64,000 bases of DNA from the NCBI RefSeq assembly GCF_052324685.1, contig NC_135224.1, positions 22,707,451-22,771,450 on the forward strand, in the 5' to 3' direction. This DNA comes from Brachyhypopomus gauderio (taxonomy: Eukaryota; Chordata; Actinopteri; Gymnotiformes; Hypopomidae). Shown here in pieces: positions 24,344 through 36,565 of the stretch (positions are counted from its first letter, which is position 1; each line of letters begins with the position of its first letter). The position numbers and the translations under genes are program-made. The notes under the pieces are model-generated. The model saw only the letters and a list, made by a program, of their open reading frames with translations. It was not told where the DNA came from and searched no databases.

Positions 24344-25627
24344 TATTATAAGTATTAATTCTAACAATTAACAAGGAGTGTTATAAATAATAAAATAGTA
24401 GGAATTACAGTAAATAGTGCTGTAAATATTTACAGTAAATATTTACTCTCAGAAACGAGAAGCAGCATCACTTGCCTGAGACGCTACTCGCCTACATGAG
24501 ATTGTATACAACACGACTGGTTGCTCACTGGACAAGCACACATGCACATGTAACAGGTTCAACACTGGCAGTGGGGTTCTGTATACTGTTTGGACCAGAT
24601 CTAGGCTCGTGAAAGAGCTGGTAAGCTTTGGAGGACAAATTCAGTGACTAAGACCATGTAAAGAAAAAAAGTTTAATTTGGGAATCTTACAAACCTGGAT
24701 ATTATCAGCACATCAGCAACAATGCACATGGATCAGGTGAATGGGTAGACAGAATAAAATAATAAATACAAATGTGTGTGTGTGTGTGTGTCTCAGTCCA
24801 GTTCTGCTATCAGAACTCAAGGCTCCGCACGTTCAAGAAACCTGACAGGAGGCATCAGGACCGTTCCGAGTTGCTGCCAAAGGGAAGGGATTCCACACTT
24901 TGACCCTGCTGGACTGTCTCAAGGCTCCAATAAAACCTGACCTGTACACCAAATAGGCATAAAGTCACATGTTTTTCTCACCATAGCACAATCCCGTCAT
25001 GTACACACACACATGTATACCACATATAACAAATAAATCTCGTAACAATTCAAATTAATCATATAACTTCAATTCACAGGAAAATAAATAGGCAATATGA
25101 CAATAATATTAAGTGTCAATAAAATTAATAATCTAACACAAAACACTATAGTTTTTAACTGTACAATTTTATAATATGATTTTATGAATAATATTACTTA
25201 TAGAGCATTAACAATGTTTGCCTGAGCATATAACCTTAACTGCTCAGCCAAGCTAAGAACATAAGGGAAGCATAGCATAGCTACGTTTTAGCACAGCTAA
25301 AAACATGGCGATAGGTGCCATCAGGCGACCATAACAGGTAACATCCAACCATTTTAATTCGTGCACATGGTACCGCCATCTTACACACACAAACCATATG
25401 AATGTGCAGGGCTCATATATATATATATATATATTCCAGGGCCTCGTGGATATGGTCTCTCGTTCAGACAAAACTTTAAACTTAACAGTTTAATTGAAAA
25501 GGAAAGCTCAGATGCACGTCGGTGCTGAACAAGCACGAAGAGAAAAGAGCGAGAAAATTCGTACCAACCTTCAAATTGTGTGGTAGGAAGGGCTTAAACC
25601 TGATTGGCTAGTAGCCTACTTTCTTAG
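24344..25627. other. Spacer without recognised gene
   Basis: This holds a (TG)n tract at about 24,774-24,790, a (TA)n tract at 25,413-25,433 and AT-rich DNA. I see no reading frame of interest. It ends at the right arm of the inverted duplication. Confidence 0.55.
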
Positions 25628-28600
25628 TTCAAATAAATAAAATAAATATGCTTATATAATTTTATGTTTATATAATTACTGCGAATAATTAATTATTTTA
25701 TATTTAATCCACTGAGCAATATTTATACCTGGGTTACACACAGAACAGTGTGGGAACGGTTATTAAGTGAATGGGAAAGGTTTATGTAAAGGTGTGGGGA
25801 GGGTTTATAAAGCCTTAATATAGTGTATAAATACTTAAATAAATATACCGTTTCTATTTTCGGTTATTGCGGGTAGTTCTGGAATCTCCAGATTGCGATA
25901 AAGGAGGGATTACTGTATTTGTAATGTAATTTATATTTCCTATAATAAACCCAACATTTAGTTGCAAATTTTTTATTTATAAATTTTCTCCAACACTCTC
26001 TCCTGGTCCATGAGGCCGTGAACTAAACTGAAACATGAACCGTTCAGCCGTGTATCAGTTAAGGCTGGATACTTTATAAGGCTGGATAATTTGACTGTCT
26101 TCACACGCCACACATCCGATTTCTCACGCTGAAAAAAATCTAGTTTATTTACCTCTGATCCACATCTATGATTCAATGAGTTACTAGTTCGCTCTGGCGC
26201 CAACCACTGGCGATCGATCGCGATATAATATAATCCATTTTACCATCCACCTAATGATTCAGTTCATCTAAAACAGGATTGCCCATTACGTCGATCGCGA
26301 TCGAGGAAGTGTCGGTCATCGCGAAGGAATGTGGGTAGATCGCCCCCCCCCCCCCCCCATGACCGCTGTGTGACTGGCTCCAACTGATGACGCTCTTGGC
26401 CACGCCTCTTTCACCACCCTTAATTCGCGGGATTTTGTTTACTTAAATAAAACGTTACTATGGTAACTTGATTACTTGATTACTACCTTGGAAACGCTTC
26501 ATTGTGTTTATTGTACGTTGGACGTCGAGTGAATCTTATCTTGAGAAGAAATCTTAAATCCCACACAAAATGAATTCTACGAAAGCTCCTAAGTAAGGTT
26601 AAAATATTCATAGTAACCTGGCTATTATTCCTTATTATGATAGATACCGACCGGTGGTCTTGTTCGAAATTGTACAAATTATATTTTCTATCTTCAGGAA
26701 ACTTCGAAGAGATCCGATTGTAAACAGGATGAAAAAAACACAGGACTTAAACACATCGGAAAAGGTATGTCGATTAAGCCTTCATTAACATATTTTTTCT
26801 TCTACACAAATATAGTTACTTGGATTTCCCCGCACGCTAATGATTGAGCCGCGGCCATTTTCTGCGGTCGCGCTGTCTAAGCGAGATCGGTGATCAAGCG
26901 CGCTGTAAATAACTCGCTGTTTTCATCGGTTTGTAGCAGCTTCTTCCCAGAGTTTTGGTAATATGGCGTAATTGAATGAGCGCTTTCTCTCATCCCGTTA
27001 GAAGTATTCGCATTTCACGCTTCTGTTTCTTTTTGAGCCTGCTTGAAATGTAACTTCGCGTTTGTACCGTTCAAAAACATCGTTGGGCTGTTAAAATATT
27101 AATAGATAAGTGGACCGTTACATTATATTCCTGTTTATTGTTTCCTGAAGTTTTATCCCAGTCTGTACAGTTTAAGGTAGTTTTAACGGTCCCAAGACAA
27201 CGTGTTGGTCCGATGAACCACGATCACGGCTGACGTGGAAAAGAGAAACTAGCCACGTGCTAAAACTAGAGCACATTTCTTGATCACAAGATTTCCTTTT
27301 GTTTTAGGTTAATTGCATTTAAAAAATAGGGCCGATTTAAATTTGAATATCTTTGGACTGGCTTGATCAAATTAAGGCAGCCTTTTTGGTTATATTGTGC
27401 TGCATCTAATAAAACCATTTTCAATGTGATTAAGTAATGTTGAAAAAAATGTCAAAGTTACTAACAAATAACATAGACAACTTCATTATTTTAAATTAAT
27501 TTCTCAATGTATTAACGAAAATGAGCTTATACATTTTATAAACAGGGAAAATTACCCAAGTATAACAACCGCGTTTCGGTTCCTCAATCAATGACTGCCG
27601 CGTTTTAGCTGTGTGATTTCTGACTCCGCCCGATGTCCGTCCCCTCCTTTATTTTCCCGGGAAAGTTCTTGTTCATGTGTATATAGAGCGTGTTTACGTG
27701 TCTCTCCTCTTGCTTATTGTACGTATCACCCGTCTCTTCTTGTAGTTGTATTTTATATACAACTATATATGTCTAGCGGACAGAAAAGTGTAAATCGTTG
27801 AGATTGCGTTCACATTTGCAGTCAAGAGTTAATTGATCAGAAAATGTTTCTAGAGATAAATAGCAACATGAGTTGATACGCAAAGTTCTTCTAAACAAGG
27901 AGTATATATTGTCTAGGAATTTGGTGCCCTAAGTTAGTATTATGTCTATGAATTTGAAAGTTAAATGTTGAGTATTATTTATTTCCTTTTGTGGCTTCAT
28001 ACTAACATGTAATTTTGAAATGTAGCTTGACTATGGGAAATGTAATATACATTTTCTGTTGTTGAACTACGAGTAATGTCTTTAAAATAGTTCCATATGT
28101 TTTCTGTTTGGTTTGATTTTACCTAATACATTTCTTAGATCATAAACTACAAAATCAATGTTAAAGTTTGTTGATAAATGGTGTTACATTTTTCTAGAGA
28201 CTGGCAAAAGACCCTTGTATCTTTATGATGTACCTATATGTGTTTCTTTGTCTTCAAAGGGTGGCAATCCTGATGTTGTAATGTCTAAACAAACAAAGAA
28301 CGCTCAAATAGGATCTGTACGATTCCCTAAACTGGTGAGACCCCATCTGTCTGTGTACTGACATAGTTAATTAACAAGAGTTTGTTGCCCACCAGGCAGA
28401 TATTTACTAATCTGAGATTGTTCTGAACATTTTGATATAAACTATGTAGGTAAAATGCTATATTTAAGTATGTTTAGAGACAAATTTATGAAAAAACATG
28501 CTTAAACACAAAAAAGGCTCAAAGACCTCGGAGGGTTTTAACTTGTGTGCTAAGTAAGACAGTGGTACAATAGTGGTCAGTACTTATAAAACAATGAGAC

Positions 28601-31600
28601 AAAGCTTTGTGTAGGATATTATTTCGATGCCACCGGTACTCACCCCTTGTTTTTCTTCATTTAGAACTGTAACGTGGATGCTGGCACTAAGTTTCCATCG
28701 AAGGCAAGACTGCAGTCTACCTCCAGTGCCATGCCCAACAAGGAGCACACTGGCAAGTTGCCTCAAATCCACCAGAGGCATCTTCATGTAAGCATGTCAC
28801 AGTTCTACAAGTTCCAAAGTTGTTTTCTCTATATCAGGGGTACTCAAATAGAAATGATTACGGGACACATTTTATTTATTCAATCACTGAAGGGGCCGGT
28901 TACGGGGGGGGTGGGTGGGTGGGGGGACACGAACGTAAGCTGTCAGGGGGGGGGGGGGGGTGGCGAACGCATTTGGGCGTCTGCTACCTGTTTGTTGATG
29001 CCATAGAGGCAATCCCCGGCATCGTCTTGAGATCGTGGTGCACGATTTCAAAATAAGAGCGGATAGCGCGAGTGGAAAAAAAAAGATTCCTTAAAAAAAA
29101 AAAACACTTTTCAAAACAGCTCGTGGGCCAGAAATAGATAGCCCGTGGGCAGCAATTTGAGTATGGGGGATCAATAATATCCATTATTAGCTGCCATATT
29201 AGTGCTTCTGAACCACATGACTTATCTCGAACATTAAGCACTCCAACAAAAGTATAGTAAAGTGCAAACTGTTAACCTCATAGCCCCCCGAGTGTCAAGC
29301 ATTTGGACAGCGTGGGGGTGATCCCAAATCTGCACTCTGCTGGAGATGTCTGTGGGGCACTCTTCTGATACTGTCCCTAGTTTCCCTGTTATGGCCCCCT
29401 TCTTGCTTGTCTGCCAGGGCTCCTATTAGCCTGGGAAGCTTTATAGGCCCCAGCTTCACCTGGCCACAGGGCTTCCTGCATGATGTTTCTCCTAATATGT
29501 AAAAAACACTATGGTTACAAGATACCCTTGTATCTTTATGATGTTTAAACTCTTCGTGGATATGCAAGTTTTGATTTGCATATCCATGGTAAGAACCTTT
29601 TAAATATATAAAAATAACTCATGACCATGAGTTTGGGACAGAGGACATGAGTGAGCATGTATATGTGTTTCTTTGTCTTCAAAGGGTGGCAATCCTGGTG
29701 TTGTACAGTGTGAACAAAGAAAGAACGCTCAAATAGGATCCGTACGATTCCCTAAACTGGTGAGACCCCATCAGTCTGTGTACTGACATAGTTAATTAAC
29801 AAGAGTTTGTTGCCCAGCAGGCAGATATTTACTAGTCTGAGATTGTTCTGAACACTTTGATATAAACTGTGTAGGTAAAATGCTATAATTAAGTATGTTT
29901 AGAGACAAATTTATGAAAAACATGCTTAAACACAAAAAAGGCTCTGAGGGTTTTATATTAGTGGGCTAAGTAAGACAGTGGTACAATAGTGGTCAGTACT
30001 TATAAAACAATGAGACAAAGCTTCGTGTAGGATATTATTTCAATGCCTCCGGTACTCACCCCTTGTTTTTCTTCATTTAGAACTGTAACGTGGATGCTGG
30101 CACTAAGTTGCCATCGAAGGCAAGGCTGCAGTCTACCTCCAATGCCAAGCCCAACAAGGAGCACACTGGCAAGTTGCCTCAAATCCACCAGGGGCATCTT
30201 CATGTAAGCATGTCACAGTTCTCATACAAGTTCCAAAGTTACATCCTACCATGGTATACTTGATCTGGTACAAAATAATTTCTGTCACATCTATAGAACT
30301 AGCATCAATCTTAAACGAAAGTTCTACTACCTGATGTGACACTTATGTATCGTGGCTGCTGCTGTCAAAGTAGTTATTAAATGATATAACAGTATGTAAA
30401 ATATATAATGATTTACTTTCTAGCTGTAGAAAATGGTGTGGAGTTATTCTAGTAGAATTGGTAAAATATCTATACCAAAGGGAAATCTATATCTAAGGAA
30501 AACATAACAGTGTTCAATGCAGGGATGTTCAAGAATCATAATTTGAAAAACTGCTCTTTGATTAATTTAGGGTTTAATCCAAGCTCTAAATTACCATCGC
30601 GTGGTTTAGATTTCCAATACCTTGACACACTAAACCCCATTACTGCAGAACATATTTACAAATAAGATTCTTGTCTGAAATGATGTCACTTGATCAAGCC
30701 TTGAGCAGAGTCAAACTTTATAACAGTTAAAATACCAAACAGTAATATAACAAAAAGCTACTGGCCTTTACAAGCTGGTGCGCAGTATCAGTTAGATGAT
30801 GTACATGCAATGTGAATATAGGCACAGACAGCAGGAAAAGGGCATAAAGGTGAGAGAAGACCTTGCGAGTCCAGGTTCATGCAGGAGGACCTTCCAGGCT
30901 ATGTCAGCACCCAAGGGCTGTGCAGGAAACAGGAGCATGAGAGACGAGAGTTTGAGGGCCACCAACTCCCCATGACCCCCATAGGTATGACAAGAGACTG
31001 GGAAGTAGAGGTGAAAGCACAAGTTCAGAGTAGGAGATCCAGCCTTAGGTTTCCTGCCCTGGAGATGTTAATCACAAATGCATATTTTAGATCACCATCC
31101 CTGGTTTAAAATTCCTCATGACTATCAGGCTAGTGTAGGTTCTGACTTTAGTTACAGGACATGGAGAAATGGTCACTGCCTGCTCATACATTCACTGCTC
31201 TATAATGTGTGTCGTACAGAAGTGTTGAACTATTTTGAGAAGAGGTTGAGCAATTATGAGAAGCTGGAGATCACATGCTACTCTGAGATCTGGTACTTGG
31301 GCCTGAATGCCGAAAAAATCAACTCGTATCCCAAAAAGCCCTGTAACTACGGATATGATGATGAGAAGGGTGCCTACATCAAGGTCATTGTCTATCTATT
31401 TATTCATCTCTGAGGAACAGTTGGATAGCCAGATCATCATTTCACCAAATCATTTAAGAATCATTAAACATGAACTCTTCTTGGGTGATATGTTTACAGG
31501 TTCTCCACGACCATATTGCGTATCGTTATGAGATTCTGGGAATCGCTGGAGAAGGAGGATATGGAAAGGCATTTAAGTGCTTGGATCACAAAACCAACGA

Positions 31601-33468
31601 GATGGTTGTTGTGAAAATGCTTAGCAGCAAACAGAGGTTATACAACATTTTCATCTACATGCCCTCATTTACACTTGGATATCTTATTCTGTTTTTAACA
31701 CCTCATGCTATGATTAATCTTCAAATGCTGGAGTAATTCATGAAGTCTAATTTATTTCATATAACAATGTCACTATAGCTTATAGCATTTTGAGACTGAA
31801 ATAAGAACACTGCTGTTAAATGACTTTCTTGTTTGTCTTGTTTTCAGTACTAAAGTAGAATCAATTGAGGAAGTGAGGATCCTGGATGATTTGCGGAGGG
31901 AGGATCCCAATGGCTCCTTCAATGTGATTCACATGAAGGATTATTTCCGCTTCCGGAACCACCTCTGCATCACTTTTGAGCTCCTGGGGTGAGTGAGCAC
32001 ATGTGTACTTATGTGTGCATTAAATAATTGGGACTCCTGGGAGGATGAGAGCTAAATTTTCCTTCTCATCTTCATTGGCCTGGAGAGTGGGGTAGCAACA
32101 CAGCGCGGTGTGCTTTGAACCTCACCTCAGAGTTTTGCCCCTTAGTTGATATGCCCTTCTGTCTCCCCTCAGTCCAAGCCTGAAGGAAGTAATTAAGAAC
32201 AGCTCTGAGGGTTTAAGTGAGGATGAGGTGCGCCACTATGCCCAAGAGCTGCTCAAGTGCCTCCTGATGCTAAAACGGAAGAGGATCATCCACGGTGACC
32301 TTAAGCCTGTGAGTACGACAGCAGTCTTGTGGTTGGGCTGCACCTTGTAGGAAGAGTGAGCCTTGAAGAGTAAATAAAGTAGGCAGTGCCACACTGGGTC
32401 TATTTAGCAGTGCTAGAAGTCTCACTTAACAGTTTATTTTATTGAAGAATGAAACATGAAACACATTCATTCTTCAGTTTTTGTAGAAGCTGTTAGTTAT
32501 ACGAGAGGCTCACCTGTTATTTTTGTCTACCAAGGGAAATATCCTGCTGTCAGAGAACGGAAACGGCAGGATAAAGATCATTGATTTTGGATGCAGCCGC
32601 TATGAGCATGAGGGAGGTGTGTAAAATGAACCAAACGTTCCCATACACATGTGTGTTTCTGTGTACATCTAAATAATATGTAACAGACTCATGCCATTCT
32701 TTCATTAATCTGTTTTTTTCCTTCAACTTCTCTTCATTCTTCACTCTCTCCCATCTTTCTCTGTAGCTTGTGCAACTGCAGGAACATTTCCTTATTCTGC
32801 ACCGGAGATGTTCCTGGGTCAGTTCTATAATAGCTCTTTTGATATGTGGAGTCTGGCCTGCATACTAGCTGAGCTGTACACAGGTGTGCGACTGTTCACT
32901 GGAAACAAGATGGCTGATGTATGTTCCTGCATAATGGAGGTAAAGGCACAAACAAATTTAAGATGTGCTGTTTCAATTGTAAATAAGAACTTGGTTGTTG
33001 GAGTGATAAAATGTTAATAGATATTTTATTCTTTTATTTGAGGTTCTTGGAATGCCACCATCCAACCTTCTCCCATCTGGATGCACAGCAGATCATTTAT
33101 TTTGTGAGCACATCTTTAAGAATTCAAATTTGCTTACAATAATTTCTATGTATTCCTATATAAGTAAGTAATATTAAAGGCTTTTTTGTACTTTGGAAGA
33201 CTCTTCGATAATGCGCAGCCACAGTGTGAATAGAAAAGGCGGAGTCAGGCGCCCTGGATCTTTAAGTCTGGGCAAAGTTCTGAAGACAAAAAGCCACCTG
33301 TTCCTGGACTTCCTCATGCGCTGCCTAACGTATGTAATCTCTGATCAGTTTGCCATATCCTGAACATTAAATTGTTGCTGTCTGCCAAAGATTTATTTGA
33401 GACAATGGTGCATGTGTGGTTTTTGTTACCTACTGCCCCCTGTAGGTGGGATCCTGCAGAGCGTCTCA
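25628..33468. repeat. Right arm of large inverted duplication
   Basis: This is the mirror partner of 1-9,303. It includes the whole kinase gene from its upstream region to its last exon. Differences from the left arm are scattered substitutions, short indels in homopolymers, absence of a 28-bp segment and one fewer copy of the roughly 1.42-kb tandem unit. Sequence to the right of 33,468 cannot be tested because the partner lies before position 1. Confidence 0.93.
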
Positions 33469-33560
33469 CCCCGGAAGAGGCTTTGAGGCACGAGTGGATT
33501 CAGCAAGGCCATCGTCAAAGCTCTAGGGCTCAGGCTTTGAGGAAGGGGCCTAAAAATTAA
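26729..33560 (+). CDS. DYRK2/3/4-like protein kinase, right copy (complete exon set)
   Basis: Fifteen exons join in frame to a 577-aa product: 26729-26764, 28260-28334, 28665-28787, 29685-29759, 30081-30203, 30822-30984, 31220-31383, 31500-31636, 31848-31988, 32173-32308, 32535-32616, 32767-32939, 33043-33103, 33200-33329 and 33446-33560 (TAA). The DYRK-homology segment (about 196-263) includes [15 protein letters not shown] and YLGLNAEK and leads into HDHIAYRYE, as in DYRK2/3/4. The kinase domain has glycine loop GEGGYG (270-275), Lys292, helix-C Glu306/307, catalytic loop HGDLKPGN (386-393), DFG (408-410) and APE (430-432), and ends in [18 protein letters not shown]. Two DYRK hallmarks are missing: the activation-loop YxY position reads CAT (420-422), and the CMGC arginine before APE is serine. 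HCDLKPEN is also changed to HGDLKPGN. The start was chosen because the ATG sits 36 nt before a GTATGT donor and joins in phase 0. The donor after 31383 (GTCATT) is weak. The N-terminal repeats are not a domain I recognise. Confidence 0.85.
28150..30235. repeat. Tandem array of ~1.42-kb exon-pair unit (two copies)
   Basis: This is the right-arm counterpart of the array at 3,255-6,680, with 75-bp exons at 28260-28334 and 29685-29759 and 123-bp exons at 28665-28787 and 30081-30203. The two 123-bp exons are 1,416 bp apart. Only two copies are present where the other arm has three. Splice sites are intact in both, so both pairs can be included in one mRNA or used alternatively. Confidence 0.92.
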
Positions 33561-33750
33561 TAATGCAACCGTGCTGAGCTTGCCCACCTACAAGGGGCCG
33601 ACAAGATCACGCTTGGTAAATTAATCTCAGTGGAAGTCCGACATGTGAAAACAATTTGACATGCAAGCCTTTCACTTTTCTAATCTGGAGTCTGTAGTCA
33701 GTTAAAGACATTTATTTTCTCTGGGTTGCAGCACAGCAACTTTTGTATTA

Positions 33751-34140
33751 ACCATAGTGTTTTTTACATATTAGGAGAAACATCATGCAGGAAGCCCTGC
33801 GGCCAGGTGAAGCTGGGGCCTGTAAAGCTTCCCAGGGTAATAGGAGCCCTGGCAGACAAGCAAGAAGGGGGCCATAACAGGGAAACTAGGGACAGTATCA
33901 GAAGAATGCCCAACAGACATCTCCAGCAGAGTGCAGATTTGGGATCACCCCCACGCTGTCCAAATGCTTGACACTCGGCAGCTATGAGGTTAACAGTTTG
34001 CACTTTACTATACTTTTGTTAGAGTGCTTAATGTTCGAGATAGGTCATGGGGTTCAGAAGCACTAATATTGGAGTTAATAAGGGATATGGGGAAAGTCAA
34101 TAATGCCAGTGGAGTATATAGAGAAAACAAAGTTTTGCCT
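33751..34140 (+). repeat. Solitary copy of a block from the kinase tandem unit
   Basis: The sequence from TAACCATAGTGTTTTTTAC to the motif TATAGAGAAAACAA matches the block found at 3,979-4,320 and 5,408-5,750 (plus) and 29,230-29,520 (minus). Relative to the right-arm kinase gene this copy is in inverted orientation to the one inside the gene. It lacks the hAT-like insert that the tandem units carry. The longest frame (33,726-33,971) has no recognised domain. Confidence 0.8.
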
Positions 34141-34765
34141 TTAAATATTGTCCACTCTAGAGAATTGTTGTTTTTGACTAAATTATACTTCTTCTAATGT
34201 TCAATCCAGGTCACACTGATGGTGAGGAATGTGTTGATTCTCCATGGCCACCACTACTCCAGGATAGAATCCAGGCTCAAATACTCAATAAAATCTTAAG
34301 AAATGAAGAAGGGTGCCAATGTGTTGCCTTTTAATACACATTTATTTTTGTAGTGTGTTCAGCCACTTGTTTGTACAGTTTTTGCACTCGTTATGAATAC
34401 ACAATATGAGTGTGTATTCTGTGCTTATGACCACAATAGCCTGTAGAAATCCTCTCTCCTCAGATATCTGAAGCTAAGTAAGCATTTTGTAGTTGAGTTG
34501 TATTTTATTTTCAGTTAACAAGCTTAAATGTGTTCTGTAAAAAAAAAAAAAGCCGTTTGTTTCTTTAGCTTTAGCACTCATTATAAATAGGTAATCTCAG
34601 GGTGTTTTCATTGCAACCGGCCACACCATCATGAATAAGTGTTTATAAAGAGAATAGTGAATTATTCAAATGATATAACTGGACACATTCAACCTAAAAC
34701 ATGTCCACTTGTAACTAATGATGATTACATGAGTGACATTAGAGAGTTTAGATTTTATTTTGGTC

Positions 34766-34798
34766 TTTAGAGAAACATGTACATATATACGTATAAAC

Positions 34799-34834
<36 letters not shown>

Positions 34835-34867
34835 GTTTATACGTATATATGTACATGTTTCTCTAAA
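34766..34867. repeat. Perfect 102-nt palindrome
   Basis: A 35-nt arm (34,766-34,800) is repeated exactly in reverse complement at 34,833-34,867, and the 32-nt centre is (TA)16, itself self-complementary. The arms contain CATGTACATATATACGTATA. It can extrude as a cruciform. It may be a TA-core foldback element or an AT-rich palindrome. Confidence 0.95.
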
Positions 34868-35941
34868 AGTGGGAGAAGGGTTATTTGTTCACAGTTCAGT
34901 GTTGGGGTTAAGGGTTGTCGTATTTATGTGTTTTAAGCTCCCTAAAAATGAACAGTTACTTGAGAGTATCCCACTCCACTATATGAATATATTTATTGGT
35001 CATTATGTCTCAAAGGGTAAAACTTAAATTTGTATCATGGAACTGTAGGGGCCTACATAAACTCCCAAAGATTAAACATGTTATAAATAGGCTTAAGGAT
35101 TTGGACTCCAAAATTGTATTTTTACAAGAAACACATATACTAGAAGAAGATATTGTTAAAGTACAAAGGAGGTGGCAGGGAAATTAGTTTTCGGCATCTT
35201 TTATATCACAGGCTAGAGGTGTAATGAATTTAATACATAAATCGGTACCATTCCCAGTGGCAAATATAATTAAAGATAAATAAAGATATTTGATTATTCA
35301 AGGTTCACTTTTATCAGAAAAGTTAAATTTGGTGAATGTATATGGTCCCAACATAGACGACCCTGCTTTCTTCTCAAATTTGTTTCTTATTCTCTCTGCA
35401 CTCGAGGGTCAATACATAATAGCAGGGGATTTTAACTGCACTTTGGATCCAAGCAAAGACAGATCCAAAGGATGCGATAAAACACACAATAAAAGTCAGA
35501 CTACTATTTTAAAGTTTGCTAAAGAATTAAATCTGTTAGACATTTGGAGGGAATTGAATCAAGAGGGCAAGGCTTACTCATGTTATTCTAGCACACATAA
35601 GCTCTGCTGTAAAGTATCCCGTTTTGGCCGGGACAGTCCCGTATTTTACCGCTCTGTCCCGGCGTCGTCCCGTATTTTCAGTTTTCAATTGTTATTTTTT
35701 TTTTAAGCGTTCATGTGCCGCTCCAAACAGAATTCTGTCACTAGCCTCGCGAGAACTGCCACCCAGGCTACTGCAGATGACAGTTCTCGTGACAGAATTC
35801 TGTTTGGAGCGACACATGAATGCTTTAAAAAAAAAATTAAAACTTGCGGGTTTAGTGTCGACAGTGGGAGCAAACCTGGAACAACAAATCAGAGATGGAT
35901 TTAACGAGAGAAGGCAGTCCTGCCAAAAAAGCTAAGCATAC

Positions 35942-36344
35942 TGTGACGTTGGGACAGAAGCAGCAGGAGACAGAGGCTGAGGGTGACCTGTTTTATTCTC
36001 CATAGAAACTTAGGAACTCAGGCACCACGGCAGTAGAAACATTAAAGCAAAAGAAATATAGAAGACAAGCGAGCAACGAAGACTAAGGCACACAGGTGAG
36101 TAATACTCTTCTCTCCACCGGAGCGAGACGGGGTAGCCAGGTGAATGCGCAGCACTGGACGGCGTGACCTGTGGAAATAAATACACCCCAGCTGATTAGA
36201 GACAGGTGCTAGTATTCTGGTGATTGGGAAGGTGGGAGTGATCGAGACTGCGAGGGTGTGCTGCGTGTGGTTGTGGGTGTGCGTGTGACCGAAGGTGTGT
36301 GTTTGGGCGCCCTCTGGCGGCCTCCGGGCCGGCCTACCGTGACA
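35942..36344. mobile_element. Solo LTR (403 bp) with 5-bp TSD
   Basis: It starts TGTGACGTTGGGACAG and ends GCCTACCGTGACA. It is flanked by a perfect CATAC at 35937-35941 and 36345-36349. TG...CA ends with a 5-bp duplication are diagnostic of integrase-mediated insertion. Its body is unlike the LTR family at 37,894, so it is a separate family. The left flank ends and the right flank resumes the hAT-like transposase remnant. Confidence 0.88.
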
Positions 36345-36352
36345 CATACGTG

Positions 36353-36565
36353 TGAGTACCTTGACGAATGGGACAGGGAATTTACTTTCCTAAAGAGGAG
36401 CATGAAGGGCCATAGCTACTCATTCTGTAAGATATGTAGCTGTGATTTTATTGCCTCTCATGGGGGAAGGAACGATGTCTGTCAGCACGAACAATCTGCC
36501 AAGCACAAACGCGGGCTAAAGGCACAGAAATATGCCCAGGAGATGTCCCCATTTGTAGCTAGAAA
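36353..36565 (+). pseudogene. BED-type zinc finger of a hAT-like transposase, fragment
   Basis: The frame encodes CEYLDEWDREFTFLKRSMKG, then CKICSCDFIASHGG..DVCQHEQSAKHKR, a C2H2/BED-like zinc finger as found at the N-terminus of hAT-derived proteins in vertebrates, followed by AQKYAQEMSPFV. No catalytic domain follows. The 5' side is replaced by the solo LTR. Confidence 0.65.

Noticed and set aside
1..33560. Interpretation of the two kinase copies as one gene misassembled twice
   Set aside because: Not excluded, but the arms differ by an exon unit, a 28-bp indel and substitutions, and the spacer is unique, so I treat them as two loci pending read-level evidence.
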